From the NCBI RefSeq assembly GCF_019891175.1, contig NZ_CP072600.1:5270001-5334000 (forward strand): a stretch of DNA of 64,000 nt, given 5' to 3'. Shown here in pieces: positions 25,667 to 35,267 of this stretch. The position numbers and the translations under genes were made by a program. Position 1 is the stretch's first letter. The number at the start of each line of letters is the position of its first letter. The notes below the pieces were generated by a model. It had not been told where the DNA came from. It did not search any database and saw only the letters and a list, made by a program, of their open reading frames with translations. Source of the stretch: Leptothermofonsia sichuanensis E412. GTDB lineage: Bacteria > Cyanobacteriota > Cyanobacteriia > Leptolyngbyales > Leptolyngbyaceae.

Positions 25667-26367
25667 TTGTCATGGAACTTTAATTGATTTCAGCCCACTC
25701 ATGGGTTTCTCTGGTGCCCCCTGTCGGGATACTCTGAAAGAAGCGCTCTGGCTTAAAGTCCATCTGAAAACTCGAACCACTAAAGGACGGTAATCAATCC
25801 CAACAGGTTTTAGATAGGCTTTAAGTATCCCTCTGTTCGCATTTTGGATAGATGAAATCAGTAAATTCCATCAGGAGGCAGCCAGAAAACTTGAGATAAA
25901 ATTGTTTCGTATATCACTAATCCGTAGAACCACCTTGTCCGTAGAACCACCTTAAAAGGTTGCCTGAAAAGTCTTCCAGTTTACAGGGTGTAAGCTCCCT
26001 GGCTTCGATTGGGTATCAGCCCCCTGTCCTTCATCAGGCGTCAACCCTTTAGCGTTTTGGAGATTTGCTTTGGGCATTTGCTTTTTAGCCCTTGCAGATC
26101 GCCTCCACGCTGTCCCATTCTGGGGGCACTTTACGGAGGACATCGTATGAGCTTAACTTATGCGCTCAATGAGCAGTTCCTCATAGGATTATGCCGTTAC
26201 GATCTTTGCCCCTTCAAATCCACTCATTTCGTCTGCTTTTAACAAGTGTGCTGTTTTATTAATATTTTTCTTTCACGCTCTTAGATTTTTTTAGAGTTCA
26301 CGTCTGCCCTGAGGCTAAAGGTTAGCGTTGCAGTCGCAGGCATCCCTAGACTAGAGGCGTTCTCTCC
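25667..26367. other. Intergenic region of 0.7 kb between cobS and the next gene
   Basis: No supported gene. A 16-mer is duplicated in tandem near 25920-25954 (TCCGTAGAACCACCTT twice). Overlapping short open frames on both strands near 26000-26240 lack ribosome-binding sites and have shadow-like composition. Confidence 0.45.
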
Positions 26368-26826
26368 ATGAGTCATGATCCAATTTCTCGCAGCAAGCGA
26401 ATGCCTGCTCCCTGTATTGTTGACACCGGTACCGTAATTAACAAACAGGATATGCAGCGCGTACTCGCTGATCTGAGCCGTGTTCGCTACCAGCACAGGC
26501 AAGACGGCATCCTCATTAATGAAGGGGAGGGATATGTCCTGGAAGTCTTTGCCGATCCCCAGCGCTCGACGTTGATTGCGAATCATGGCGTTTACATCAA
26601 TGTCTCTAGCTTTGATTACCTGGAATTGAGCCAGTCGGAGGATCTGGAACCTGTTTTTGACCTGATTCAAGACGATCGCCAGCTTCGGCTGATCCCACTT
26701 TCCAACCCTTTACAAGAGCAAAACACCCACCGCCTCAATGTGGCGGCACTGGAAGCGGTTTTGGCTGAAGTCTTGTCTGCCAACTGGGATGTGCAGATTG
26801 ATGATGAAGAGCATTTCTCCTTTTAG
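26368..26826 (+). CDS. Conserved cyanobacterial protein of unknown function
   Basis: A 152-aa soluble protein, MSHDPISRSKRMPAPCIVD..., with an alternating strand/helix pattern: VRYQHRQDGILINEGEGYVL, then LEVFADPQRSTLIANHGVYI and FDYLELSQSEDLEPVFDLI, ending in an acidic tail (DVQIDDEEHFSF). No named domain is recognised and there is no signal peptide. It lies 21 bp upstream of tgt on the same strand and is probably co-transcribed with it, which might hint at tRNA or translation but proves nothing. Confidence 0.7.
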   Translation: MSHDPISRSKRMPAPCIVDTGTVINKQDMQRVLADLSRVRYQHRQDGILINEGEGYVLEVFADPQRSTLIANHGVYINVSSFDYLELSQSEDLEPVFDLIQDDRQLRLIPLSNPLQEQNTHRLNVAALEAVLAEVLSANWDVQIDDEEHFSF

Positions 26827-27948
<1,122 letters not shown>

Positions 27949-28071
27949 AGCATCGGTTTTGTAACTAGATCATGTTAAGAAAGATAACGTGATGAGGCAA
28001 GGTTTTTAAGGGACACAGCATGTTACGATATATGGCAAATCTGAGACCCGTACTGAAGAGGTTATTGATTC

Positions 28072-28209
28072 ATGGAAGCTGCGCTGCTGTTAGCAAAATT
28101 GCCTGAGGCATATTCAGTTTTTGATCCCCTGGTTGACGTAATGCCTGTTATTCCAGTTTTCTTCTTGCTGCTAGCATTTGTTTGGCAAGCGGCTGTTGGT
28201 TTTAGATAA
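28072..28209 (+). CDS. psbK: Photosystem II reaction centre protein K
   Basis: A 45-residue protein: [20 protein letters not shown] then [19 protein letters not shown] and AAVGFR. The mature PsbK begins after the short presequence, at the KLPEAY region. One membrane helix packs beside CP43 in photosystem II. Near identity to known PsbK makes the call certain. It is monocistronic, with a strong terminator 30 bp downstream. Confidence 0.98.
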   Translation: MEAALLLAKLPEAYSVFDPLVDVMPVIPVFFLLLAFVWQAAVGFR

Positions 28210-28238
28210 GTGTATTGGTACAAAAAGAGGTTTCTATT

Positions 28239-28265
28239 GAGCAGGCGATCGTCTGCTCTTTTTTA
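28239..28265 (+). terminator. Intrinsic terminator of psbK
   Basis: GAGCAG-GCGATCGT-CTGCTC is followed by TTTTTT. The loop is itself a HIP1-like palindrome. Confidence 0.85.
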
Positions 28266-28384
28266 CTTTTTTCCCTTTTTTATAAGGGGGCAGGGGACGA
28301 AGTAAACGCCGTATAAACCAGACATCTGAAAACCTGTAGATTTTCCTGGATGTGTTAGCGCCATTTAGAAGATGCACGCTCTCT

Positions 28385-28412
28385 GCCAGGCTCTTGCCTG
28401 GCAACGAGGCTA
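28385..28412. repeat. CCAGGC-type palindromic repeat
   Basis: GCCAGGCTCTTGCCTGGC followed by AACGAGGCTAT. Similar CAGGCTCTGCCTG/AACGAG units occur at 37050, 43424 and 45291. Confidence 0.6.
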
Positions 28413-28493
28413 TGAGCACACGCCAATCACGTACATTTTTCTGGAAAAATTGCAAATTTTAACTTGAACGGAGTTTAAATTAAACCCCTCTGA

Positions 28494-28895
28494 TCAAACC
28501 GCTCTGATCACAGATCGGTTTTTGCGGGATTCTAATAATTCTCTGGTTCGTTGCATAATTGAGTCTAAACCGATATCCTTTACCAGAAAAAAGTCTGCCT
28601 CTGGAAATAGACGAGCACTTTCCATATCGACAAAGGCAGAAACAATTACCAGAATGGGGCAAGCTTTCAGGCTCCGCTTCAGGTGCCGGATAATTGCATA
28701 TCCATTCAAGTCATTAATTGCGTCTGGACTGGAGGACAGGTAGAAGTCAATTAGCGCCAGATCGTACTGCTGGGCTTCATTCATAAAATCAGCAGGGTTT
28801 TCATAGGTTTTTACTTCAAACCCATGTCGGCTAAAAAACCGCTTCACAGCAACATTCCAGGACTGATCGTCGTCCAAGACAGCAATTTTGTACAC
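28494..28895 (-). CDS. Stand-alone response regulator receiver
   Basis: A 133-aa CheY-like single domain. The acidic pocket is D8/D9/D10 (VLDDD), the phospho-acceptor is D50 in LALIDFYLSS, and the conserved Lys is in FFLVKDIG near residue 104. The usual Thr/Ser position reads VIVSAF, with Ser present. No DNA-binding or enzymatic output domain follows, so it should work by protein contact or in a phosphorelay. No histidine kinase adjoins it. Cyanobacteria have many such orphan receivers; the partner cannot be inferred. Confidence 0.85.
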   Translation of the reverse strand: MYKIAVLDDDQSWNVAVKRFFSRHGFEVKTYENPADFMNEAQQYDLALIDFYLSSSPDAINDLNGYAIIRHLKRSLKACPILVIVSAFVDMESARLFPEADFFLVKDIGLDSIMQRTRELLESRKNRSVIRAV

Positions 28896-29367
28896 AGTAA
28901 CGACCTCCCCTCAAACAGAATTAATTCGATTGAGGATGATGAAGATGATAATTGAGTTGAAGCGATTCTGCTGACTTTGTGACAGAGAATTCCACAATCA
29001 CCCACTCTCACAAAGCCTCTTCCTCTCACCAATGATTTGGAACTGCCATATAGGGTCTTCTTTCTGGATGAGGTACATCTTATCTGTTAACTCAAGGGTT
29101 CTAACTCAAGAGTTCTCCAGCTATGCATGTCCCTCACTGGATTCAAAAACACTATAAAACAGATTGTAATACGCTGGCAGAGTCGTGGGAGGTTTCACTT
29201 CGTGTAACTTTGCGATCGCATCTCCATGCCAGTCCAGATCAGCCTCCCAACAGATTAAGAATTTCAACCGCCGCTATATAGCCCTTTTCAAGGGTGTGAG
29301 GTACAGTGAGGGTGCTCCGTGCCCTCACTGTACCTCACACCCCCGTACCTCACTCAACTGAGAAACG
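28896..29367. other. Intergenic region with MITE-3 and an orphan MITE end
   Basis: No gene. An orphan end TATAGGGTCTTC...TGAGGTACATC lies at 29049-29079, and the full MITE-3 at 29277-29372. Confidence 0.55.
29049..29079. repeat. Orphan MITE end
   Basis: TATAGGGTCTTCTTTCTGG then ATGAGGTACATC, a degraded single end of the TGAGGTAC MITE family. Confidence 0.55.
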
Positions 29368-29372
29368 CTATA
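29277..29372. mobile_element. MITE-3: best-preserved member of the IS630-related family
   Basis: A 96-bp element including the TA pairs. Left end TATAGCCCTTTTCAAGGG with GTGTGAGGTAC; a nearly perfect inner palindrome around AGTGAGGGTGCTCCGTGCCC; right end TACCTCACTCAACTGAG followed by AAACGCTATA. The two ends differ from each other in the same way as the two ends of the deleted IS at 35268-35705. Its right end supplies the stop codon of the kinase gene. Confidence 0.88.
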
Positions 29373-30909
29373 GAGGCGGATATGAGTCATTTTCCAGCTC
29401 TTCAGAGACTTTGGGTTTGAGTTTTTCCAATTCTGCTTTTAACAGGTCTTTGCTGAAGGTTGGTTTGCCCACAGACACCAGAGAATGAGTGGTGATTGCC
29501 CATTGCTTTAACTGGGAGCACTGGGAGGCGTTAATGCCAACGGCGATCGTGTGCGCACAAGGCTCAGGATTTTCCAGCGCAAACAGGAGAACCTGGTATT
29601 GCCCTTTCTCCGCCAGCAGGCGGAGCATTTCCTCCCCGTAGGAGGTTTTGAGATCCAGATAGCAGGGCATCCACCGGGGTCCCTGGTCTTGCCCCTGGAC
29701 ACGACTACAAACAGCAGTAATCCACAGCAGCATGGGATGGGGCTGCATGGCGCAGAGAAAATTTTTGTAAATCTTGTTATAGAGCCGATTAACTTGAAGG
29801 TTCTGGATCTCTTTTTGAGGCAGCATTACCCAGATAGCGGGCATTGCCCCCTTACTGGTGGTAATTTTCTGAGCAAAGACGATTTGAGCGACAGGCTTGC
29901 TGGCGGGCCAGGTGATTGACCGGCAAATTTCATCAACAAAAGGGAGAGTTCTATCAGAGGTTTCCGGGAAATCTAATTTCTTGGGAAGCACTCCACTGAT
30001 GCGAGCGCTAATATCTCGACTCGCGCTGTAGCGCTGGTCCAGAGGCTCCAAGGCTCTCAAGACCTCAGATATCGACTGGGGACGAGACTGGGGAGATTTT
30101 TCTAAACAGCTCATCACCAAGTTTTCCAGAGCCTTGGGGATTTTCAGGCTGGGATTTGCAGTTGAGAAACTGCGCGGCGGCTGAGAGTGATGCGCTCGAT
30201 ACCAGGCACCAAAGGAGTGGGTTTCAGCCTGGAGGGGAATCTTGCCGGTCAACATTTCAAACATCATGACACCCAGGCTATAGATGTCGGAGCGGGCGTC
30301 CAGTTCCCGACCTTCCATCTGCTCAGGCGAAGAATAAGCCAGCGTTCCCATGAAAGAGTTGGTCTGTCCACTATCTTCCTGAATTAGCTTGGCAATGCCA
30401 AAATCCAGGATCTTGACCAGTTCTCCGAAGCTGGCATCCTGGCTGACCAGAATGTTGCTGGGTTTAATATCCCGATGGATGATGGGACAAATTCTATTGT
30501 CAATCTTCAATCCTTGATGGGCAACCTGCAACCCCAGACAAATCTGGCGAGACAGGCTGAGGAATCGGAGCAGCGGAATCGGATGGGCGTTAATAATTTC
30601 GCTCAGACTTTGCCCTTTCAAATATTCCATCACGTAGAAAGGAATATCTTCATCATCTACACCATAGTCAGTGACACGGACGATGTGAATTGTTTTTTGA
30701 CCCAGTTGAGCGCAGGTGCGGGCTTCAGCTTTGAAGCGATCGCGCATTTTCTTATTCAGCAAGGCATGGGATAGGAATTTAACCGCAATGACTCCACCCA
30801 GGAGGACATCCTCTGCCTGGTAAACTCTTCCCATTGCTCCTTTGCCAACCAGTTCTACAATCTGGTAACGGTTTGAGAGCAGCCGTCCAATATAGGGATC
30901 TGTTGTCAT
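29368..30909 (-). CDS. Serine/threonine protein kinase with C-terminal cyanobacterial extension
   Basis: A 513-aa Hanks-type kinase. The glycine loop is VGKGAMGRVY (22-30), with Lys44 in AVKFL, catalytic HRDIKPSN at 145-152, DFG at 169-171, SPEQ and SDIYSLGVMMFEML. The kinase domain ends near 290. The remaining 220 residues form a soluble domain (FVDEICRSITWPASKP, IWVMLPQKEIQNLQ, LLALENPEP-like segments) with no transmembrane helix, so the enzyme should be cytoplasmic. The last codons (SYPPL, then TAG) overlap MITE-3, so the natural C-terminus may be cut or altered. The catalytic set is complete; targets are unknown. Confidence 0.9.
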   Translation of the reverse strand: MTTDPYIGRLLSNRYQIVELVGKGAMGRVYQAEDVLLGGVIAVKFLSHALLNKKMRDRFKAEARTCAQLGQKTIHIVRVTDYGVDDEDIPFYVMEYLKGQSLSEIINAHPIPLLRFLSLSRQICLGLQVAHQGLKIDNRICPIIHRDIKPSNILVSQDASFGELVKILDFGIAKLIQEDSGQTNSFMGTLAYSSPEQMEGRELDARSDIYSLGVMMFEMLTGKIPLQAETHSFGAWYRAHHSQPPRSFSTANPSLKIPKALENLVMSCLEKSPQSRPQSISEVLRALEPLDQRYSASRDISARISGVLPKKLDFPETSDRTLPFVDEICRSITWPASKPVAQIVFAQKITTSKGAMPAIWVMLPQKEIQNLQVNRLYNKIYKNFLCAMQPHPMLLWITAVCSRVQGQDQGPRWMPCYLDLKTSYGEEMLRLLAEKGQYQVLLFALENPEPCAHTIAVGINASQCSQLKQWAITTHSLVSVGKPTFSKDLLKAELEKLKPKVSEELENDSYPPL

Positions 30910-31355
30910 ACAATCACTGCAAGAAAAATCCCACTCTGGCTTTCCAGAAAGTATCCCCTGTGCGCATCACGGAGGAACCTGCACAACAGGTAGAACGCCA
31001 GGTTGACTCTCGTAGTAAATACACGTTTACTCCTAGTAATCCCGTAAAGTTATTGTAGCGATCTGCGAACCCCGAATTTGTTTGCAGGCAATGATCTGAA
31101 GCTAATGGATATAGGGCAGGGAACAGGGAACGGGGTGCAGGGAACAGGAAACAGGGAACAGGGAACAGGGAAAGAAGGATAACGGAGTCAGGGGCGGAAC
31201 GTTCTAATTTATCCTGACCTGGATGGCTACCGCTACAGTGTCTGTCAGGTATAGGGTCTGTCAGGGACGATGCAGATATAATTTCCGGGGTGTTTACACC
31301 CAAACAGTCCCTACTCAATCATTTCCAATCTCACAAATGTAAAACCAGGACACCC
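30910..31355. other. Intergenic region with GGGAACA repeats
   Basis: No gene. A GGGAACA-type 7-mer array lies at about 31107-31168. The region upstream of the kinase start (30910-31060) should hold its promoter. Confidence 0.5.
31107..31168. repeat. GGGAACA heptamer array
   Basis: Repeated CAGGGAACAGGGAACGGGG and ACAGGGAACAGGGAACAGGG units, the second heptamer type of this window. Confidence 0.85.
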
Positions 31356-31802
31356 CTAATCTGGCTGGCGTTCAAGGATGGCTTCCATCGTACTGGTCAG
31401 GTAGTGCCCCGCCATAATGCCACTGGAAAAATAGTAGGTATCATCGTTCTGGCGGTACAGGGTTTCAAAACCACTGCGCCGCTGGCGATCGCCCAAAACC
31501 CAGTAACGTTGGACAATGGATTCGGGGGCAACCCAGCCTTCACCCTCAACTCGACCCAACAGGCTGTGCTGGAGGACAAACGTGTATTGGCGTTCTCCTG
31601 CATCCATACGCCCACGGTACTGGAGCGAAATTTCTTCTCGCTCAGTTCCTGGAAAAACTAGTTTTGTCACCAGTGTGAACCAGTCATCCCGACTCCAACC
31701 CACCAGTGTTTTACCTTTAACGGTGATGGGGGCACCGTTACGCTCCAGCCAGCTACCCTGAAGAGTCCAGCGTCCTGCCTGCATTAAAAAGGTGTGAGCC
31801 AC
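31356..31802 (-). CDS. Conserved cyanobacterial protein of unknown function
   Basis: A 148-aa beta-rich soluble protein, MAHTFLMQAGRWTLQGSW..., with alternating strands LVTKLVFPGTEREEISLQYR, RQYTFVLQHSLLGRVEGEGW, IVQRYWVLGDRQRRSGFETL and YYFSSGIMAGHYLTST. The pattern suggests a small lipocalin- or calycin-like barrel, but that is inference only. No signal peptide is seen. It lies 67 bp downstream of anmK on the same strand, so may share its transcript. No named family recognised. Confidence 0.7.
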   Translation of the reverse strand: MAHTFLMQAGRWTLQGSWLERNGAPITVKGKTLVGWSRDDWFTLVTKLVFPGTEREEISLQYRGRMDAGERQYTFVLQHSLLGRVEGEGWVAPESIVQRYWVLGDRQRRSGFETLYRQNDDTYYFSSGIMAGHYLTSTMEAILERQPD

Positions 31803-31868
31803 AGCCCTATCCCTTGCGACGATTGCGTTTCGCTATGCCAGCGGTAACTCATGCTATCACGCAGTGGG

Positions 31869-33119
31869 TCAAATCACCTGGTAAATTTCCCCTAAAAGGA
31901 CGGCTTGCTTTGCCCCAGTCACTTCAGGGAGATTGCCAGGAATGCCTTTTTGCCGCCAGTAGGCAAGTACAGCAAAGGTAATTGCCTCCTTAAAATCGGC
32001 GTTCAATCCAACGTCGTCGGTTGTCAGCACGGAAGAGGTTTCCAGATGAGTCTGCAACCGCCTCTTCAAGTATAGATTCTTGCTGCCCCCGCCACATAGC
32101 AAAACCTGATCGGGCATTTGGGGTAGAAAGCGCCGGTAATTGAGGGCGATAGAAGCAGCCGTCAGTTCAGTCAGGGTTGCCAGCGTGTCGGCAGGCGTCA
32201 GGGAATGCTGGTCTGCATCCGCCAGGCACTGTTCTAAATAGGCGGGACCGAATAATTCTCTTCCGGTTGACTTTGGGGGAGGGATCTGGAAAAACGGTTG
32301 TTCTAACCAGTGATTGACCAATTCCTGACAGGGGGTTCCGCTGGCTGCCCAGGCTCCGTCTCTGTCATAGGTTTTTGTCCCACCGGAAAGACGCTGAACG
32401 GCCAGATCAAGCAAAACATTGCCGGGTCCAGTGTCCCACCCACGGATGGAAGGGGGGTGGGGTGATGTCTGGCACCTGGCGGGCAGGTAGGTGAGGTTTC
32501 CAATTCCACCGATGTTCTGGACGCAACGGTTCAGGGTTGGATGGGAAAGAAGCGCGACATCCAGGGCAGAAACCAGAGGTGCCCCCTGTCCGCCAGCGGC
32601 AATGTCCGCCGCACGGAAGTTACTGATTGTGGTAATGCCGGTCAGGTGGGCAATGGCAGCGCCACGTCCGAGCTGAAGCGAGTAACCGAGGGGAAGGGGA
32701 TGGGAAGGGGGGAGAGATCTAGCTGGTTCGGGGTTGGATGGCGGAGTTTTCCCTGTTTCACCACTCCCCGACTCCTGCGCTTCTCTATTTCCCGGCTTCT
32801 CCACTCCGTCTGGAGGTCGATGGAAGACCGTTTGCCCGTGGGAACCGATCGCAACCGCTGGAGGATGTCCAGACTGGATTCTAAGAGCTGCCCGGGCAAA
32901 TTGGTGGGCGATCGCGTCGTCCAGGGCAGCGAACTCTGCCATTGATAGGGGAGTACCGGCACACACAGCCAGAATTTGCTCACGCAGGGCAGCCGGATAG
33001 GGATAAGTTTCTCCTGCTAAAAGGTTAACTTGCAGCCGTCCATCAGTATCCGAAATTTCAACCAGTGCAGCATCAATTCCGTCCACAGAAGTGCCACTGA
33101 TCAGTCCAATGAAGCGCAT
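31869..33119 (-). CDS. anmK: Anhydro-N-acetylmuramic acid kinase with repeat-derived insertion
   Basis: Phosphorylates and opens 1,6-anhydro-MurNAc during peptidoglycan recycling, giving MurNAc-6-phosphate. The ASKHA-fold protein shows [19 protein letters not shown] at the start, [60 protein letters not shown] and [11 protein letters not shown] choose ATG 33119 (MRFIGLISG) over 33137. Between HRPP and GYSLQLGRG sits a segment of about 40 residues rich in Glu, Gly, Pro and Ser ([15 protein letters not shown]...), encoded by low-complexity repeats and absent from normal AnmK. Function is secure. Confidence 0.93.
   Translation of the reverse strand: MRFIGLISGTSVDGIDAALVEISDTDGRLQVNLLAGETYPYPAALREQILAVCAGTPLSMAEFAALDDAIAHQFARAALRIQSGHPPAVAIGSHGQTVFHRPPDGVEKPGNREAQESGSGETGKTPPSNPEPARSLPPSHPLPLGYSLQLGRGAAIAHLTGITTISNFRAADIAAGGQGAPLVSALDVALLSHPTLNRCVQNIGGIGNLTYLPARCQTSPHPPSIRGWDTGPGNVLLDLAVQRLSGGTKTYDRDGAWAASGTPCQELVNHWLEQPFFQIPPPKSTGRELFGPAYLEQCLADADQHSLTPADTLATLTELTAASIALNYRRFLPQMPDQVLLCGGGSKNLYLKRRLQTHLETSSVLTTDDVGLNADFKEAITFAVLAYWRQKGIPGNLPEVTGAKQAVLLGEIYQVI
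32690..32820. repeat. In-frame low-complexity repeat insertion in anmK
   Basis: GAGGGGAAGGGGATGGGAAG and GGGGGGAGAG units, then CTGTTTCACCACTCCCCGAC and CTCTATTTCCCGGCTTCTCC tracts. It interrupts two conserved blocks while keeping the frame. Confidence 0.75.
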
Positions 33120-33170
33120 TTGGTAGTTATACAGCACAGGGGAAAGGAGACAGGGAATGAAGAACGAGTC

Positions 33171-33932
33171 CTACTCTACTTTGCCAATCCTGGTGTGGAG
33201 TTGCCATCGAACCAGTAGAGGGGTTGCAGAATCTTCCCAGGCTGCTTCTAAGTCATTCAAAGCAGATGCGATCGCAGCCTGTCCTTTCTGTTGGGAAAAC
33301 AAGTGAACAGCAGACCAGGTGCCCAGATAGCCAATCAAGTGATGGGCTGTCCAATCAGCAACCATGACAAAGGGCGGAGATGCTACCTCCTCAAAAGGGA
33401 AGGGGATCGTTTGATAGCGTTGATTGACCAGATCCCGCTCTGGAGTCCAGAATGGCTCAATTAATTCAAAGAAATGCTGCAAAGCCTGATGAATGGGTTG
33501 ACTGGCATCAGGAATTTCAAAAAAACCATAGCACCAGACTGCAATAATTCCGGTTGGCTTAACAACCCGCCTCACCTCCTGATAGAAAGACTCCAGATCA
33601 AACCAGTGGAGAGCCTGACCTACAGTCACCAGATCAACCGAGTGATCCGCCAGATTGGTTTTTTCTGCTGGGGCAACCTGATAATGAATGCGTTCATGCT
33701 GGAATGCCTGTTCAATTTGCTGGAAACTGGCATCCGTGGCATAGACTTGTTGAACATAATTTGTCAGGGCAAGAGCAACCTGACCATTGCCTGTTGCACA
33801 GTCCCAGGCAATGGTGCCGTCTGGAATCAGACTGATGAGGTATTCAAACAGGGATGGCGGGTAATGGGGACGATAGCGGGCATAGCCCCGCGCCAGTTGG
33901 GAAAAACAATCCTTAAATGGCATTATTGTCAT
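33171..33932 (-). CDS. Class I SAM-dependent methyltransferase
   Basis: A 253-aa Rossmann-fold methyltransferase (Methyltransf_11/25 type). Motif I reads IAWDCATGNGQVALAL near residue 38, the acidic end of strand 2 is YATDAS, and a motif II-like VDLVTVGQALHWFD follows. The HWFD motif after motif II is usual in a group of bacterial and fungal small-molecule methyltransferases acting on carboxyl or trans-aconitate-like substrates. Its ATG overlaps the end of the upstream gene by 4 bp (ATGA type at 33929-33932), so the two are translated together. The substrate is unknown. Confidence 0.82.
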   Translation of the reverse strand: MTIMPFKDCFSQLARGYARYRPHYPPSLFEYLISLIPDGTIAWDCATGNGQVALALTNYVQQVYATDASFQQIEQAFQHERIHYQVAPAEKTNLADHSVDLVTVGQALHWFDLESFYQEVRRVVKPTGIIAVWCYGFFEIPDASQPIHQALQHFFELIEPFWTPERDLVNQRYQTIPFPFEEVASPPFVMVADWTAHHLIGYLGTWSAVHLFSQQKGQAAIASALNDLEAAWEDSATPLLVRWQLHTRIGKVE

Positions 33933-34372
33933 TTTATTTGCCGGGTTTTGCCTGTTGGCTTGCGGTGCACGGGCTGAATAAACTGTGAATTGGCCCGAAC
34001 CAGACAGATCTGCTCCTTACTCCCCACATTGACCTTCAGCCAGGGCTTATTGTTAAGGTCATACATGAGTGCAAACCCAGCCGGAGCAGTGTTTGAAGTT
34101 AGTACTGTTTTCTTTTTGAAGCGGCGCACAATGGGCCACTGACCTATATTGGCAGGGGGCAGGATGGCCGCAGGGTCATACCAGTTGGCAGGCATGGCTG
34201 GAGACCAGCGGCAATTCAGTCCTCTTGGATCAGGGTCAACGACTACCCAAAAGCGATGCCCTGTGCGGGTTGCATAGTCACCCATTGAGTTGGGTTTCGG
34301 TAAATCAGGAGCAGCCTGAGCAACAGCGGGAATCAAGGATAACACAATCGCAAACAATGGTTTCTGGAGCAT
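33929..34372 (-). CDS. Small secreted protein of unknown function
   Basis: A 147-aa protein with a clear signal peptide, MLQKPLFAIVLSLIPAVAQA then APDLPKP. The mature part is Trp- and Pro-rich with two cysteines (RGLNCRWS and KEQICLVR), a pattern met in short cyanobacterial periplasmic proteins with an SH3-like fold: FKKKTVLTSNTAPAGFALMY then PWLKVNVGSKEQICLVRANS. A disulfide between the two cysteines is plausible. Translationally coupled to the following methyltransferase by a 4-bp overlap. Function unknown. Confidence 0.7.
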   Translation of the reverse strand: MLQKPLFAIVLSLIPAVAQAAPDLPKPNSMGDYATRTGHRFWVVVDPDPRGLNCRWSPAMPANWYDPAAILPPANIGQWPIVRRFKKKTVLTSNTAPAGFALMYDLNNKPWLKVNVGSKEQICLVRANSQFIQPVHRKPTGKTRQIK

Positions 34373-34488
34373 GATGATCGGTAGACTATGCCACTTACCA
34401 GACTTTTCTGAACATCTCCAGTTTAGGACGTTTCAGGCAGTACAGATGTTCCTGACTGGTGCGACAATGCAGGGGCAATCTGTGGAAT

Positions 34489-34953
34489 CTACTGTTTCCT
34501 ATTGGAGGACTTCCAGGTACACCCCCGGTATTTGCCGATAATTTCAGTCGTCTCTGTGGCAGGACCGGGTGCAGGTCTCTTCTTCCAAACATTGCCACGA
34601 TACTTTCCAGAAATTTCAATCTCCTCATTGGCTTGCGCGTCTGCTGTCGGGAAAGATTGAAGTTTGTAAATCGTTCCCCGATAGGTCAAGGGCTGGTCCT
34701 GTATTGGTTGAGAGGAAGATGGCTTAACCAGGAGGTCTAAAGCGTTGCCCAGAGAACTGGACGGGCTTATCTCCTCAGCTTCCTGGGGCATACTTCTGGA
34801 CCGATTTTGCTCAAGTAACCACCAGATAACGCCCAATCCAACAACCAGGAGCAATAACAAGACCTGCCAGGGGGCAGCAAATAACTCAAAAACCAGCCAG
34901 AGGGTAACGGTAATTCCTATTAGAATCCCTACCAGGGTTAAAAGATCGTCCAT
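34489..34953 (-). CDS. DUF4278 membrane protein
   Basis: A 154-aa protein with two hydrophobic segments at residues about 5-25 and 29-48 (WQVLLLLLVVGLGVIWWLL), followed by a cytoplasmic or periplasmic tail. The tail carries three copies of the DUF4278 signature Y-R-G-x-x-(W/Y): LTYRGTIYKL, ISGKYRGNVWKK and IIGKYRGCTWK. DUF4278 is a short cyanobacterial motif of unknown role. The gene is upstream of, and on the same strand as, the small secreted protein gene, about 115 bp away. Confidence 0.78.
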   Translation of the reverse strand: MDDLLTLVGILIGITVTLWLVFELFAAPWQVLLLLLVVGLGVIWWLLEQNRSRSMPQEAEEISPSSSLGNALDLLVKPSSSQPIQDQPLTYRGTIYKLQSFPTADAQANEEIEISGKYRGNVWKKRPAPGPATETTEIIGKYRGCTWKSSNRKQ

Positions 34954-35267
34954 TGAACTTGCCTCAACCGATCATCCAAAAACGCTTTCTCAGGATCGTG
35001 GATTCAATCAACCGAAAATTTGGAACTTTACCACAGAGGTGCAGGGAACACAGCGCAACTCCTTTATAGCCTCCGTGTCTCTGAAGTTTCAGGTTATAAA
35101 ATCTTCTTTCCTTACACTACAAGCACAACTCAGAGCACTAACTAAAGTTTAGCTCGATACCAATCCGCCGCTGCCCTTTTACAAACGTTCATTCTTAATC
35201 CGCTGACTTTGCGTATCAGAACCCCAGCCTGGGTGGACAGATGATGGGAATTGCTGAAGGTCTTTAT
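34954..35267. other. Intergenic region with GGATCGTGGATTCAAT repeat
   Basis: No gene. It holds copy A of a repeat family of about 125 bp (34992-35115) and 150 bp of unassigned sequence up to the IS630-type element. Confidence 0.5.
34992..35115. repeat. GGATCGTGGATTCAAT / CCACAGAG family repeat, copy A
   Basis: AGGATCGTGGATTCAATC, then TTTACCACAGAGGTG, CCTCCGTGTCTCTG, GAAGTTTCAGGTTATAAAA and TTCCTTAC. Copy B at 55743-55870 has the same order, and shorter pieces lie at 41031-41095 and 56422-56464. Confidence 0.85.

Noticed and set aside
25667-25900. Possible B12 riboswitch upstream of cobS
   Set aside because: The conserved riboswitch core (GCCACTG-like box) is not found in the upstream region.
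26009-26242. A 77-codon plus-strand frame before the small conserved gene
   Set aside because: Composition is atypical and an opposing frame overlaps it; no evidence for translation.
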